Shown here in pieces: positions 13,620 through 20,937 of a stretch of DNA of 37,209 nucleotides; within the stretch, counting starts at the first letter, position 1, and every line of letters begins with the position of its first letter. The stretch comes from a virus, in the IMG/VR virus record IMGVR_UViG_3300009499_000004, positions 1 through 37,209 of that record. One strand, 5' to 3'. The notes below the pieces were generated by a model that saw nothing but the letters and a program-made list of their open reading frames with translations, searched no databases and was not told where the DNA came from. The translations under genes and the position numbers were made by a program.

Positions 13620-15548
13620 ATGGCCAAGAACGAAGCCTACGACTTCATGCTCAACGGGTTGGGCTACCTACTGGCCCGTCGCTCTCAGATGGGCGAAGGT
13701 GGAAGAGCCTGGGTTGAGCAATGGGTGGGTTCGAGTATAGCCCAACTGACACCTACGGAACTCCGCTTTGGTAACCTGGACTCCGTCATAGAGATCCCGA
13801 TGGTGTTCCGCAGTGGCCACCTGGGCTATGGAGACGGTGAGTTCCGAGCAGACGGGCGGTATCGCTACACCCTGGACATGGATGCTCGCTTCAAGGAGCA
13901 GATCATCCCTGGGCCTGCGATAACCAACCTGACCGTCGGTGGATCTGCCACGGTGTCGGGCTTCTTCGAGCATGACGAGATGCTCTTTTGCCTTGGCGGC
14001 CGGTACTGCAAGCAGATCGCGTCGAGCGGTACGATCGTCTTGGCCAAGGACTTTGGCGATACCAAGGTGGCCACCGATGCCCTAGTCTACAACGACGTGG
14101 CCTACGTGGGGATGGGCTACTCGGAGCCCTTCTGGACCCGAATCTCGAATGCGGCTCCGACGCTGACCTGGCTTAAGGCCACGGCCCTCTACATGGGCAA
14201 GATGGCTCGCTTCAAGGACAGATTCTGGGCTTCCGTGAGTGCCCACGAGGTGAAGTGTGTGGCCACGGCGCCCACGGTGAGCGGCAACTGGTCGGCGGCC
14301 TACCAGATAGGGGAGTCTGACCACAGCATAACCGCGCTGGCCGAGCTGGCCGAGCTGCTCTACATCGGAAAGAGCGACGGACTATACGCCCTGGACTTTG
14401 AGGGGCTGGGCAAGCGACTGACCCCAGAGCTGAAGGCGTTTGTCAAGAGCACGAACTGCCAGAACATGGCCGCTTGGCATGGGAGCCTGTGGGTGCCACA
14501 TACCAGGGGCTTCCTGAACTATCGGCACCTGGGGGCCAGCGGCTTTCTGGTGACATCGGCCTCGCCTGGTGATGGCGTCGATGAGGATAATCCCGTCTAC
14601 GGGCGCATCACGGCGATGGCAGGCGAGGGCAAGTGGCTCTTTGCCGCCCTCTACACGCCAGACGGCGACACCTACATCATGGCAGCCAGAGAGCCGGTAG
14701 GTGACGAGGCTGTCTTTGGGCGTCTGATATGGCACCCGCTGAGAAAGATAACTGGGAAGCGCTGCGATGCCATGCACATCTCTGCCCTGTGGACGAACCC
14801 AAGGCTCTTCTTTGGGCAGGGCACGGACGTAGGCTACATCGTCCTCCCTCGCAACAGCGACAATCCCTTGCTGGATTCCGAGTGCAGCTATGCGACAGCG
14901 GGGAGCATCTACTACCCGGCCCACTCGTGGAACGTGCCCACGACCAAGAAGGTGTGGAAGAGTGCCGAGGTTGCCAGCGAGAAGCTGAGTCCGGCAGCCT
15001 ACCTGACGCTGCACTACAGCGTAGATGAGCAGAGCGAGCAGGAAGCGGGCAGGGTCACGCTATCGCCAGCCTACGAGGTCGCGTTCGCAGATGAGGGCGT
15101 GCAGGGCGTCAAGATGCGAGTGCGGATTCAGTACAACATCCCCAATGCGACGAGGGCCCTCATCCTGCGATCGGTGACGGTGCGCGGTGTGGAGCGCCCA
15201 CGGCGGGTCAGGACGATAACGGCGACCATACGGGCATCGAATGAGCTGAGAACGCGCCTGGGAACCAAGTGCAACCGGACGGTGCGGGACATGCTAGACG
15301 AGCTGGACACGCTAGCGAATGGCCACGAGGCGGTGAGCCTGGTGGACGTGTGGGGCAGGGAGCGCCGGGTGCTGGTACTTCAGGGGGTTCGACCAATCGA
15401 GATCGAGCAGGAGGGCGACCTGAGCCAGGAGCTCCTGATAGAGGTTCCTATGGCGGAGTTCGAGGCGGAGACGACGGAGAGCACGGCGAGCTACTGGGTT
15501 TGGGATGAGTCCAAGTGGGATGAGGGAGACCTTTGGGCTCCTGGTTAG
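13620..15548 (+). CDS. Tail nozzle/tubular-type structural protein (beta-propeller-like)
   Basis: 642 residues starting four bases after the ART-like stop. The protein is beta-rich throughout, with repeating short hydrophobic strands containing Trp (for example YIGKSDGLYALD, AAWHGSLWVPHTRG, GEGKWLFAALYTPD, MHISALWTNPRLFFGQG). This looks like blades of a propeller, and the C-terminal part (RVRIQYNIPNATRALILRSV...) resembles beta-sandwich tail proteins. Gene order after the adaptor suggests the podovirus nozzle (T7 gp12-like role). A tail-tube protein of a long-tailed phage is less likely because no tape measure follows. Confidence 0.65.
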   Translation: MAKNEAYDFMLNGLGYLLARRSQMGEGGRAWVEQWVGSSIAQLTPTELRFGNLDSVIEIPMVFRSGHLGYGDGEFRADGRYRYTLDMDARFKEQIIPGPAITNLTVGGSATVSGFFEHDEMLFCLGGRYCKQIASSGTIVLAKDFGDTKVATDALVYNDVAYVGMGYSEPFWTRISNAAPTLTWLKATALYMGKMARFKDRFWASVSAHEVKCVATAPTVSGNWSAAYQIGESDHSITALAELAELLYIGKSDGLYALDFEGLGKRLTPELKAFVKSTNCQNMAAWHGSLWVPHTRGFLNYRHLGASGFLVTSASPGDGVDEDNPVYGRITAMAGEGKWLFAALYTPDGDTYIMAAREPVGDEAVFGRLIWHPLRKITGKRCDAMHISALWTNPRLFFGQGTDVGYIVLPRNSDNPLLDSECSYATAGSIYYPAHSWNVPTTKKVWKSAEVASEKLSPAAYLTLHYSVDEQSEQEAGRVTLSPAYEVAFADEGVQGVKMRVRIQYNIPNATRALILRSVTVRGVERPRRVRTITATIRASNELRTRLGTKCNRTVRDMLDELDTLANGHEAVSLVDVWGRERRVLVLQGVRPIEIEQEGDLSQELLIEVPMAEFEAETTESTASYWVWDESKWDEGDLWAPG

Positions 15549-15551
15549 TCA

Positions 15552-15565
15552 CCTCCTCGAGGAGG
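15552..15565 (+). promoter_or_regulatory. Palindrome that pairs with a fibre-gene SD
   Basis: CCTCCTCGAGGAGG is a perfect 14-bp palindrome. Its right half is part of the SD (GAGGAGGAG) for the fibre gene at 15573, and its left half is an anti-SD. It could reduce fibre translation unless ribosomes finishing the upstream gene (stop at 15546-15548) open it. Pairing of CTCGAG at the centre leaves no loop for an intramolecular hairpin unless central pairs open. Confidence 0.5.
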
Positions 15566-15572
15566 AGCGATT

Positions 15573-16373
15573 ATGGGTTTTGGGAGACCTGCGGCACACG
15601 ACACGGGCGTGGTTGCCCATCTTCTTCAGATCATCTACGCCTGGGAGGGTGATACTGGGAAGGGCCAGCCACTGGACCTGACCGAGGTGGACAGCGCGAC
15701 CAAGTATGCGGTGGAGGCCAAGAACAAGAACGCGAGCGGCCTGTCCTTCCGCTTCTTGACCACTGCGGGAGCCAATATGCTGCGCGGCGCGGGCGCGACC
15801 GTGTATCTGGGCCAGAACGTGGAGGTGACGGCTGGGAAGACGATAGATGGCGTGGACGTTGGGACCCACGCCGCGACGACCGACACTCACATTGCTGCAA
15901 CGACTGGCATTCATGGGGCGACCGCCGCGGCTACGGCGAACAAGCTGCTCATCAGAGATGCTGCGGGCCGGGCCAAGGTGGTAGCCCCCTCTGTGGCTGA
16001 CGATATCGCTCGCAAGGACACCGTTGATACGGCAGTGGGCAATTGGAAGGTGGTTGACTACGACGGAGAAGTAACCACCCAAACTTTTCAGTTTACCGTG
16101 CCTCTTCCCGCCGACTGGCAAATCTACTATTACGAAGTGCTGGTCCTTCACCGGACGGGTGGCGGTATGGTTGCCCAGCGCAACGGGCTCTTGATATGGA
16201 AAGAACTGGGTGGCGTTAGTCTTACTTCGATTGTGATGTACCAGGTGTACGTAGACACTAATCCGTTAGTGACCTACGCGCTGGCTGGGACAACGATTAC
16301 TGGGACACTGCCCAACATTCCGAGTGTCAAGGCGAAGTACATAGTCTGGGGATTTGACGGATGGGTTTCCTAG
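15573..16373 (+). CDS. Tail fibre/adhesin protein 1
   Basis: 266 residues; SD GAGGAGGAG. The N-terminal half binds the tail and is partly strand-rich. A motif near residues 110-150 (HGATAAATANKLLIRDAAGRAKVVAPSVADDIARK, split here as HGATAAATANKLLIRD and GRAKVVAPSVADDIARK) is common in fibres and tail appendages of phages of Gram-positive and related bacteria. The last 100 residues form an independent beta domain likely to contact the host surface or exposed to it. Confidence 0.8.
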   Translation: MGFGRPAAHDTGVVAHLLQIIYAWEGDTGKGQPLDLTEVDSATKYAVEAKNKNASGLSFRFLTTAGANMLRGAGATVYLGQNVEVTAGKTIDGVDVGTHAATTDTHIAATTGIHGATAAATANKLLIRDAAGRAKVVAPSVADDIARKDTVDTAVGNWKVVDYDGEVTTQTFQFTVPLPADWQIYYYEVLVLHRTGGGMVAQRNGLLIWKELGGVSLTSIVMYQVYVDTNPLVTYALAGTTITGTLPNIPSVKAKYIVWGFDGWVS

Positions 16374-16397
16374 ACCTAGAAAGGGAGGGATAGAACG

Positions 16398-16970
16398 ATG
16401 CCTCTGTCCAACGAACACATTGCGGCCACTACTGCTCACGGGTCTAGCGGGGCAGTGGTAGGGCAGACAACGCTGAACACCCACAAGGGGAGTACAGACC
16501 ACGACGGGCGATACTTCACGGAGACCGAGCAGGATGCGCGGTTCGCACCTATCGCCAAAGGCGTGACCAACGGCGATGCCCACGACCACGCGGGCGGTGA
16601 TGGGGAACAGATACCGCTTGCAGGCCACGCGGACAACTCCGTGGACGACACCAAGGCGGGCAACCGCGTGCCGCAGTTCTATCGAAGGCAGGGAGGTAGC
16701 CCGACCAACTGGGACAGCTACGGCACTACGTCCTATACACCGACAGCCGTGAGAATGCAGGCCGGAGCTGCTCGAACAGCGGAAGGTGGGGTCGTGACGG
16801 TTACCTTCCCTGTTGCTTTTAGTGCTAATCCACTGGTTTTCCTGACAGCAACCGAAGAACAGGCTGGCGTGCCCACGAAAGCCTATGTGGCCAGTGTTTC
16901 TACTACACAACTGGTTATCAACGGAGCTGCGCTGGTTGTGTTCAACTGGCTCGCCATAGGCCCGGAGTAG
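16398..16970 (+). CDS. Tail fibre/adhesin protein 2
   Basis: 190 residues after a GGGAGGGA SD. The N-terminal part is His/Asp/Gly-rich with NGDAHDHAGGDGEQIPL, a collar motif recurrent in phage fibre proteins that often precedes a receptor-binding tip. The C-terminal 90 residues (TAEGGVVTVTFPVAFSANPL...FLTATEEQAG) resemble small beta-sandwich carbohydrate-binding tips of the H-type-lectin style. Likely trimeric. Receptor unknown. Confidence 0.75.
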   Translation: MPLSNEHIAATTAHGSSGAVVGQTTLNTHKGSTDHDGRYFTETEQDARFAPIAKGVTNGDAHDHAGGDGEQIPLAGHADNSVDDTKAGNRVPQFYRRQGGSPTNWDSYGTTSYTPTAVRMQAGAARTAEGGVVTVTFPVAFSANPLVFLTATEEQAGVPTKAYVASVSTTQLVINGAALVVFNWLAIGPE

Positions 16971-16974
16971 ATTG

Positions 16975-17301
16975 ATGCCCAAGATCACCCTTCAGCCCTT
17001 TGACGGACAGATCGCGTCGGCAGCCACGGCCATCTACACCGTGCCCGGGGAGACCGAGGCGACGCTGCGGGCCCTGACGCTGCTGAACACGCACCCGACG
17101 ACCACCATGACGGTCATCGTCTACATCCGCAAGAGCGGCTCCACGCGGCGGCAGATAGTGCACCAGGACCTGGCCCCAGGCTCGGCGCACCACTACGGGC
17201 TGCCTCAGTACATGAGGGCCAAAGACGCCATCCTGGGCACGGCCACGAGCGCGGGCGCGGTGGACTACTACGGGAGCGTGGAGGAGAAGGTGACCATATG
17301 A
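16975..17301 (+). CDS. Small beta-sandwich tail-associated protein
   Basis: 108 residues from ATG 16975 (a TTG one codon upstream is the alternative). Strands such as ATAIYTVPGETEATLRALTLLN, split here as ATAIYTVPG and EATLRALTLLN, and MTVIVYIRKSG repeat through the chain, suggesting a small jelly-roll or Ig-like decoration unit of the tail tip. It sits between two fibre genes and its stop overlaps the next start by four bases (ATGA at 17298). No enzyme motif is visible. Confidence 0.6.
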   Translation: MPKITLQPFDGQIASAATAIYTVPGETEATLRALTLLNTHPTTTMTVIVYIRKSGSTRRQIVHQDLAPGSAHHYGLPQYMRAKDAILGTATSAGAVDYYGSVEEKVTI

Positions 17302-17963
17302 GTGGCATGCCATTTCCCTTGCCCTGGACTATCACGAAAGACGGCAAGCTGGTCATCGACATAAAGGGCGACGCGGATACGGTGGATGGTGTTCACGCCG
17401 CTGCGACTCCCACGGCCAACAAGCTCCTGGCGATGAACGCCAACGCCAAGTTTCCCACGCATACGGTAGAGGGCGACCTAACCGTAGAGGGTACTTTCAT
17501 CAACACCAGAACGCGAACGTTTCTCGTGCAGGCGATTGCGGCGTACAACGGCACCGATGCCGTTGATATAGTTTTGGGCGCATGGACGCTTGGGTGGCCC
17601 CTTCCGGACGCGAAAGCCTCCCGCGCTACAGGGGGCTTTTACGTTCCGTCGGACTTTGTTTCTGATCTTGTCATTGAAGGCGCGGTCTATCCTTGGGCGG
17701 CTGGCGATCTCTATGGAGCAATCTATGCGTTTGGGGCTGCTGACGGTGAAGTCTACAACACACACAGTACTGTGCCAGATAAAGCTGCCGTCACGCTCGC
17801 CGCATCAAAATGGGATCTAGTCTATCCAACAGAGATCGATGGTGTGGCAATCGGTGATTTTGTTCGGCTAGAGCTCCACCGAGATGCAACCAATGCTGCC
17901 GATACAATTAGTCACACCGTTGCCGTCGCAGGTTTTCTTGTCTCGTACACGGTGGATAGTTAG
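17298..17963 (+). CDS. Tail fibre/adhesin protein 3
   Basis: 221 residues, start coupled to the previous gene (ATGA). The N-terminal 60 residues contain DTVDGVHAAATPTANKLLAM, the same A-T-A-N-K-L-L signature seen in fibre 1, implying a shared attachment module. The remainder is an unrelated, more AT-rich domain (SDFVSDLVIEGAVYPWAAGD...) with clearly different codon use. This is typical of a host-range module that has been swapped by recombination. Confidence 0.72.
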   Translation: MSGMPFPLPWTITKDGKLVIDIKGDADTVDGVHAAATPTANKLLAMNANAKFPTHTVEGDLTVEGTFINTRTRTFLVQAIAAYNGTDAVDIVLGAWTLGWPLPDAKASRATGGFYVPSDFVSDLVIEGAVYPWAAGDLYGAIYAFGAADGEVYNTHSTVPDKAAVTLAASKWDLVYPTEIDGVAIGDFVRLELHRDATNAADTISHTVAVAGFLVSYTVDS

Positions 17964-17982
17964 GCGAACGGAGAGGATGCCG

Positions 17983-19110
17983 ATGACCAAACTAGCGGCC
18001 CACGTCCAGGAGAGTAGCGACGCGGCAGCGGAGCATCTGCGGATGGCACTGTACCCAGCCCTCAAGTGCATGGGGAACACGACCGCAGCATGGCTGAGGG
18101 AGAAGGTGCTACCTGAGTACGACCGGTGCGGGGTGCCGAGACCGTTCATCTGGCGCCGTGAGCACGTAACCATTGAGCAGCAATACGAGTGGGTTCGACA
18201 GGGCACTACAGGGGCGGCCAGGTTCTTTGAGTCCACAGTGCAGGCCTATGATACCTGGCGAGAGCTGACCGACGTGATAGAGAGTGTCAACGAGGTCATT
18301 GGGTCGGACGAGGACATGCGCTGGCTGGCTGAGTTCGAGTCCGAAGTCCTGCGACTGTACCACGTACACGGCAATCGCGTCATCGCGGGCAACTTCAACG
18401 TCGGCTGGCCGAAGCTAGAGCAATGGCCGCTCTACTCCGCTGTGCTGGCCCACGCCGACTTCCTGGGCCTGCACGAGTACGCTTGGCCCGAAGGTGTCGC
18501 TGAAGATGGAGTGCCCTTCCTCTGGCATCCGTGGTGGGTGATGCGCTACAAGAAGGCGCGGGAGGTCATACTGAGTCATAGGCTGCGCTTGCCGCCGATC
18601 GTCTTTACAGAGATCGGCTGGGACAAGGCCATATGGCAGGGAGGTCACGTAGGCTTCCGGGGAGCACCGGACCCGAACGCCTACTACTCCTGGCTGACGG
18701 GCTATGATTACCGCGTGACCCCAGACACGGACGTGCGCTACTGCTCAATCTTCCAAACCGGAGCCGCCGCCGACTGGCGAGAGAAAGGCTTCGACATCGT
18801 GGGTCATTATGTGGGCAACGTTCTGGCAGACTACACGAGGGTCGATGCCTTGCAGATGCCACCAGAGACGCCGCCGGAACCCCCTACGACCGGCAAGCTG
18901 AGCGAGGTGGAGAAGGCCAGGCTGCGGGAGTTCTTCGCTACGGCGGTGCCGGCGACGCTGAAGGACGCCATCGCGCGGAGACGCCTTTGGGTAGGCCAAG
19001 TGCCGGGCACCGAGAATCTATACGTGAGCTGGGACCCGGCCTATGGGCGCTACGAGATCAACAAGGTTCACCCGCAAACCTGGGAGCACCTGGACGACGA
19101 GTCACTATAG
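17983..19110 (+). CDS. Glycoside hydrolase-type (clan GH-A-like) putative endolysin
   Basis: 375 residues from ATG 17983 (GGAGAGG six bases upstream; ATG 17977 is too close to it). The first 270 residues look like a TIM barrel. SVNEVIG with Glu104 fits the strand-4 Asn-Glu acid/base motif, and IVFTEIGWD with Glu210 fits the strand-7 nucleophile. FLGLHEYAWPEG lies between them, as in GH-A glycanases. A Pro-rich linker (PPETPPEPPTTG) leads to an 80-residue C-terminal domain (LWVGQVPGTENLYVSWDPAYG), probably wall-binding. Followed at once by a holin, it is best read as the lysin, cutting a glycan of the host envelope. Substrate unknown; a virion depolymerase is the alternative. Confidence 0.7.
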   Translation: MTKLAAHVQESSDAAAEHLRMALYPALKCMGNTTAAWLREKVLPEYDRCGVPRPFIWRREHVTIEQQYEWVRQGTTGAARFFESTVQAYDTWRELTDVIESVNEVIGSDEDMRWLAEFESEVLRLYHVHGNRVIAGNFNVGWPKLEQWPLYSAVLAHADFLGLHEYAWPEGVAEDGVPFLWHPWWVMRYKKAREVILSHRLRLPPIVFTEIGWDKAIWQGGHVGFRGAPDPNAYYSWLTGYDYRVTPDTDVRYCSIFQTGAAADWREKGFDIVGHYVGNVLADYTRVDALQMPPETPPEPPTTGKLSEVEKARLREFFATAVPATLKDAIARRRLWVGQVPGTENLYVSWDPAYGRYEINKVHPQTWEHLDDESL

Positions 19111-19118
19111 GAGGCAAC

Positions 19119-19526
19119 ATGAAGGAATGGAAACTGAACGGATTTCTCAAAGCGATCTTGGCTGCTCTGATGGCTGGCATCACGACATTGCTCGGCGGAT
19201 GGGATGATGCCATGGTGATCCTGACCATCTTCATCGCTCTCGACATCGTATCGGGATGGGTTCGGGCATTCATCCAGAAAGAGCTATCAAGTGAGGAGAG
19301 CTTTCGGGGCACGGCCAAGAAGGTCCTGATCTACGTGATTGTGGCCGTTGCAGCCCAGGCAGACCGCCTCACGGGAACCGCCCTGGTACGCAATGTGGTG
19401 ATCACCTGGTACTGTGCCACGGAAGCATTGAGCATCCTGGAGAACACTGTAGCGGCGGGGCTGCCAGTGCCAGAGTTTCTGAGGGACGCACTGAAGGCGC
19501 TGAATACCGAGAAGTTCACCGAGTAG
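19119..19526 (+). CDS. Family-4-type phage holin
   Basis: 135 residues; TATAGGAGG places the SD over the lysin stop. At least two to three hydrophobic segments are visible (AILAALMAGITTLLGG; MVILTIFIALDIVSGWVRA; VLIYVIVAVAAQADRL). The DIVSGWVRAFIQKELSS-EESFRGTAKK arrangement matches the phage_holin_4 (toxin-secretion/phage-lysis) family. It would form the membrane lesion that releases the lysin or collapses the membrane. This is the last rightward gene of the late region. Confidence 0.88.
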   Translation: MKEWKLNGFLKAILAALMAGITTLLGGWDDAMVILTIFIALDIVSGWVRAFIQKELSSEESFRGTAKKVLIYVIVAVAAQADRLTGTALVRNVVITWYCATEALSILENTVAAGLPVPEFLRDALKALNTEKFTE

Positions 19527-19540
19527 ATATCATCTTCTGC

Positions 19541-19583
19541 CCCGTGGTTGGCGATCTCCGTAGGACTATCGGTTTGCCACGGG
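19541..19583. terminator. Hairpin between converging transcripts
   Basis: CCCGTGG (19541-19547) pairs with CCACGGG (19577-19583), with further partial pairing inside (CGAT/ATCG). It lies between the holin stop and the leftward lipoprotein operon, so a bidirectional terminator is plausible. No T-tract follows on either side, so confidence is limited. The loop contains TCCGTAGGACT, an element also found at 10130 and 30172. The neighbouring 19584-19649 holds nothing recognisable. Confidence 0.45.
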
Positions 19584-19649
19584 TGCAGTCTTCTCCTTCT
19601 TGGCACGTCTGGCCCTGGGGCTTGACCAACCTCGGGGCCAGCGTGTCTG

Positions 19650-19766
19650 TCACCCTGAGCGCATGAGGCTGCAAGCGCAGTCCTTGATGGCGCCGACGAC
19701 GACAGCCAGCAGGATAAGAAGGAGACCGATGCCCCGAATGCGGCGGGAGGAGGGGGAACCACTCAT
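19650..19766 (-). CDS. 38-residue single-pass membrane peptide
   Basis: Leftward start at 19766 overlaps the lipoprotein stop (ATGA). The product, MSGSPSSRRIRGIGLLLIL followed by LAVVVGAIKDC and a short Cys-containing tail, has a basic N-terminus and one transmembrane helix. Coupling to the lipoprotein gene argues that it is real and works with it, perhaps in superinfection exclusion or as a membrane partner. No family was recognised. Confidence 0.55.
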   Translation of the reverse strand: MSGSPSSRRIRGIGLLLILLAVVVGAIKDCACSLMRSG

Positions 19767-20134
19767 CGGGGTTGCCAGAGTAGGGGGGCTTCCCATGACA
19801 GTTGTGCTTCAAGGTAGCGGGCTGCGTCATTCAGTGGCAGCGCACGGCCGGTCCATTCGCTAACCTCCCAGAAGGCCCAAGACCCCCCCCAGCGGCACTT
19901 GGCTTCCCAGTTGCCCCCCCTCATATAACGTGCTGACATCCCTGTAGAGAACAGAGGGCGCTTGCGCACCGGGAAGCGCTCAAGCACCATTGATATTGCC
20001 GCCTCCTCGGTGATCGTAGGCAAGTCTACGACTGGAGTTGGCACAGGCGCAGGGGCTTCGCAGGCAGACAGGAGCAACCCGATGACGGCCAAGAAGCAAA
20101 GAAGAGGCGCACACGGGGACATTTTATGGAACAT
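19763..20134 (-). CDS. Lipoprotein, likely lysogeny-associated
   Basis: 123 residues, leftward ATG at 20134 after GGGAGGGC. Clear lipoprotein signal: hydrophobic core LLCFLAVIGLLLSAC with lipobox L-S-A-C, acylated Cys at residue 25, followed by a Pro-rich tether (EAPAPVPTPVVDLP). The mature domain of about 90 residues is Trp-rich (NWEAKCRWGGSWAFWEVSEW) and unlike anything recognised. Adjacent to the repressor and in the same direction, it is probably expressed in lysogens. Prophage lipoproteins in this position often block DNA entry of related phages; that role is inferred only from position and topology. Confidence 0.7.
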   Translation of the reverse strand: MFHKMSPCAPLLCFLAVIGLLLSACEAPAPVPTPVVDLPTITEEAAISMVLERFPVRKRPLFSTGMSARYMRGGNWEAKCRWGGSWAFWEVSEWTGRALPLNDAARYLEAQLSWEAPLLWQPR

Positions 20135-20263
20135 GAGCCCTCCCGGCTACGTCTTGTGGTTGAACCGCTTGGGCTTTCTCCATGACACCCCCCTAAGACT
20201 CCTTCTTTGCAGCCGCGTTACATAATGGAATACCCTAGCACAACTGTTCTACCAGGAGGAGAC
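20135..20263. other. Short non-coding spacer
   Basis: Between the lipoprotein start and the small rightward ORF. No promoter with a good match was found on either strand. A 19-codon leftward frame (MEKAQAVQPQDVAGRAHVP) ends just over the lipoprotein start and could be a leader. The support is weak. Confidence 0.3.
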
Positions 20264-20386
20264 ATGGCAAACGCAACGCGGCGTCAGCTATGGCGCATGG
20301 CAAAGATGCTATTCAAGCAAGGGTTCAAGGCCATTGTTCTGATGTTCAAGCCTCGGTATCAGGCGGAGCCTCATTCTCAGCCTTGA
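20264..20386 (+). CDS. 40-residue basic protein, antisense to the repressor 3' end
   Basis: ATG 20264 follows AGGAGGAGAC, one of the strongest SDs in the genome. The protein, MANATRRQLWRMAKMLFKQG then FKAIVLMFKPRYQAEPHSQP, is strongly basic with an amphipathic helix. Its last 41 bases overlap, in antisense, the 3' end of the leftward repressor gene. It lies isolated on the plus strand in a leftward region. It may be a small membrane or nucleic-acid-binding protein, or its transcript may be antisense to the repressor. A chance ORF behind a chance SD cannot be excluded. Confidence 0.45.
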   Translation: MANATRRQLWRMAKMLFKQGFKAIVLMFKPRYQAEPHSQP

Positions 20387-20738
20387 CCAGCCCCTCCAGG
20401 ACCTGCCGCGCTATGGCCCGAGACTGCCCCGTTTTGAGTGCTCGGTAGTTGGTCAACAACTCCGCCTCGGTGAACTCCAGATCGCCCAGCTTCGCCTTGT
20501 CGCGCGGCCGGGGGTCGCCGGCTGTGCCAGCGATATAGGCCATGTTGGTGCGTAGGGCGCGCGAGAGGGCGTAGAGCACCCCGGAGCCGACGCCGGTCGG
20601 CTTGCCACTTTCGATCTCTGAGATATGGCTTTGGCTGATCCCACACCGATGATGCAAGTCGGTCTGTGTCCAGCCTCGAGCCTCGCGCAACAGACGGATG
20701 CGGTCACCACGAATGAAGACTTTCTTCCTAGGACGCAT
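20346..20738 (-). CDS. XRE-family (CI-like) repressor
   Basis: 130 residues, leftward ATG at 20738 with AAGGAGC upstream. The N-terminal HTH is unmistakable: IRLLREARGWTQTDLHHRCGISQSHISEIESGK (helices 2-3 around residues 25-45; written here as IRLLREARGWTQ and HRCGISQSHISEIESGK). The C-terminal 60 residues are helical and charged. There is no LexA/CI-type Ser-Lys protease domain, so induction must work differently from lambda CI. Transcribed away from the Cro-like gene across a shared promoter region, it is the likely lysogeny repressor. Confidence 0.85.
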   Translation of the reverse strand: MRPRKKVFIRGDRIRLLREARGWTQTDLHHRCGISQSHISEIESGKPTGVGSGVLYALSRALRTNMAYIAGTAGDPRPRDKAKLGDLEFTEAELLTNYRALKTGQSRAIARQVLEGLVKAENEAPPDTEA

Positions 20739-20779
20739 GATCTAGCTCCTTATCGGCGGAGGAATGGTGTATTGCTCCA

Positions 20780-20806
20780 ATTATACACGAAACTCACCCT
20801 TGACAA
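20780..20806 (-). promoter_or_regulatory. Leftward promoter for the repressor
   Basis: On the minus strand: -35 TTGTCA (20801-20806), 15-bp spacer, -10 TATAAT (20780-20785). The spacer is two bases short of ideal. The -35 occupies nearly the same bases as the rightward -35, so polymerases for the two directions should exclude each other. Confidence 0.6.
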
Positions 20807-20828
20807 ACTAGAGCAAATGTGGTACAAT
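20800..20828 (+). promoter_or_regulatory. Strong rightward early promoter
   Basis: TTGACA (20800-20805), 17-bp spacer, TACAAT (20823-20828): a near-perfect sigma70/sigmaA promoter. The predicted start is around 20835, just ahead of the inverted repeat at 20846-20925. It drives the Cro-like gene and the early operon, and is the expected target of the repressor. Confidence 0.88.
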
Positions 20829-20845
20829 AATCATGAGACCGTAGA

Positions 20846-20925
20846 GTGGGGCCGATAATCGGGCGATGAGACTTATCGAGAAATACCTCGTACCATCGCT
20901 CGCCCGATACCAAGTGCGGCCCCAC
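20846..20925 (+). promoter_or_regulatory. Long inverted repeat in the early-operon leader
   Basis: GTGGGGCCG (20846-20854) pairs with CGGCCCCAC (20917-20925), and ATCGGGCGA (20858-20866) pairs with TCGCCCGAT (20900-20908). An inner CGAG/CTCG stem is also possible. It would make an 80-nt stem-loop starting about 10 nt into the transcript and ending just before the SD of the Cro-like gene. It could be an RNA regulatory leader, an attenuator, or paired operator sites. No T-run follows. Confidence 0.7.
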
Positions 20926-20937
20926 AGAGGAGGGAAC

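Noticed and set aside
13324-13622. Seventh duplicated junction around the ART-like gene
   Set aside because: Only AGCTG and GATG are shared on the two sides, within chance expectation.
19516-19830. 104-codon leftward frame near the holin end
   Set aside because: Pro/Arg/His-rich noise without SD; the 38-residue membrane frame in another phase is coupled to the lipoprotein and more credible.
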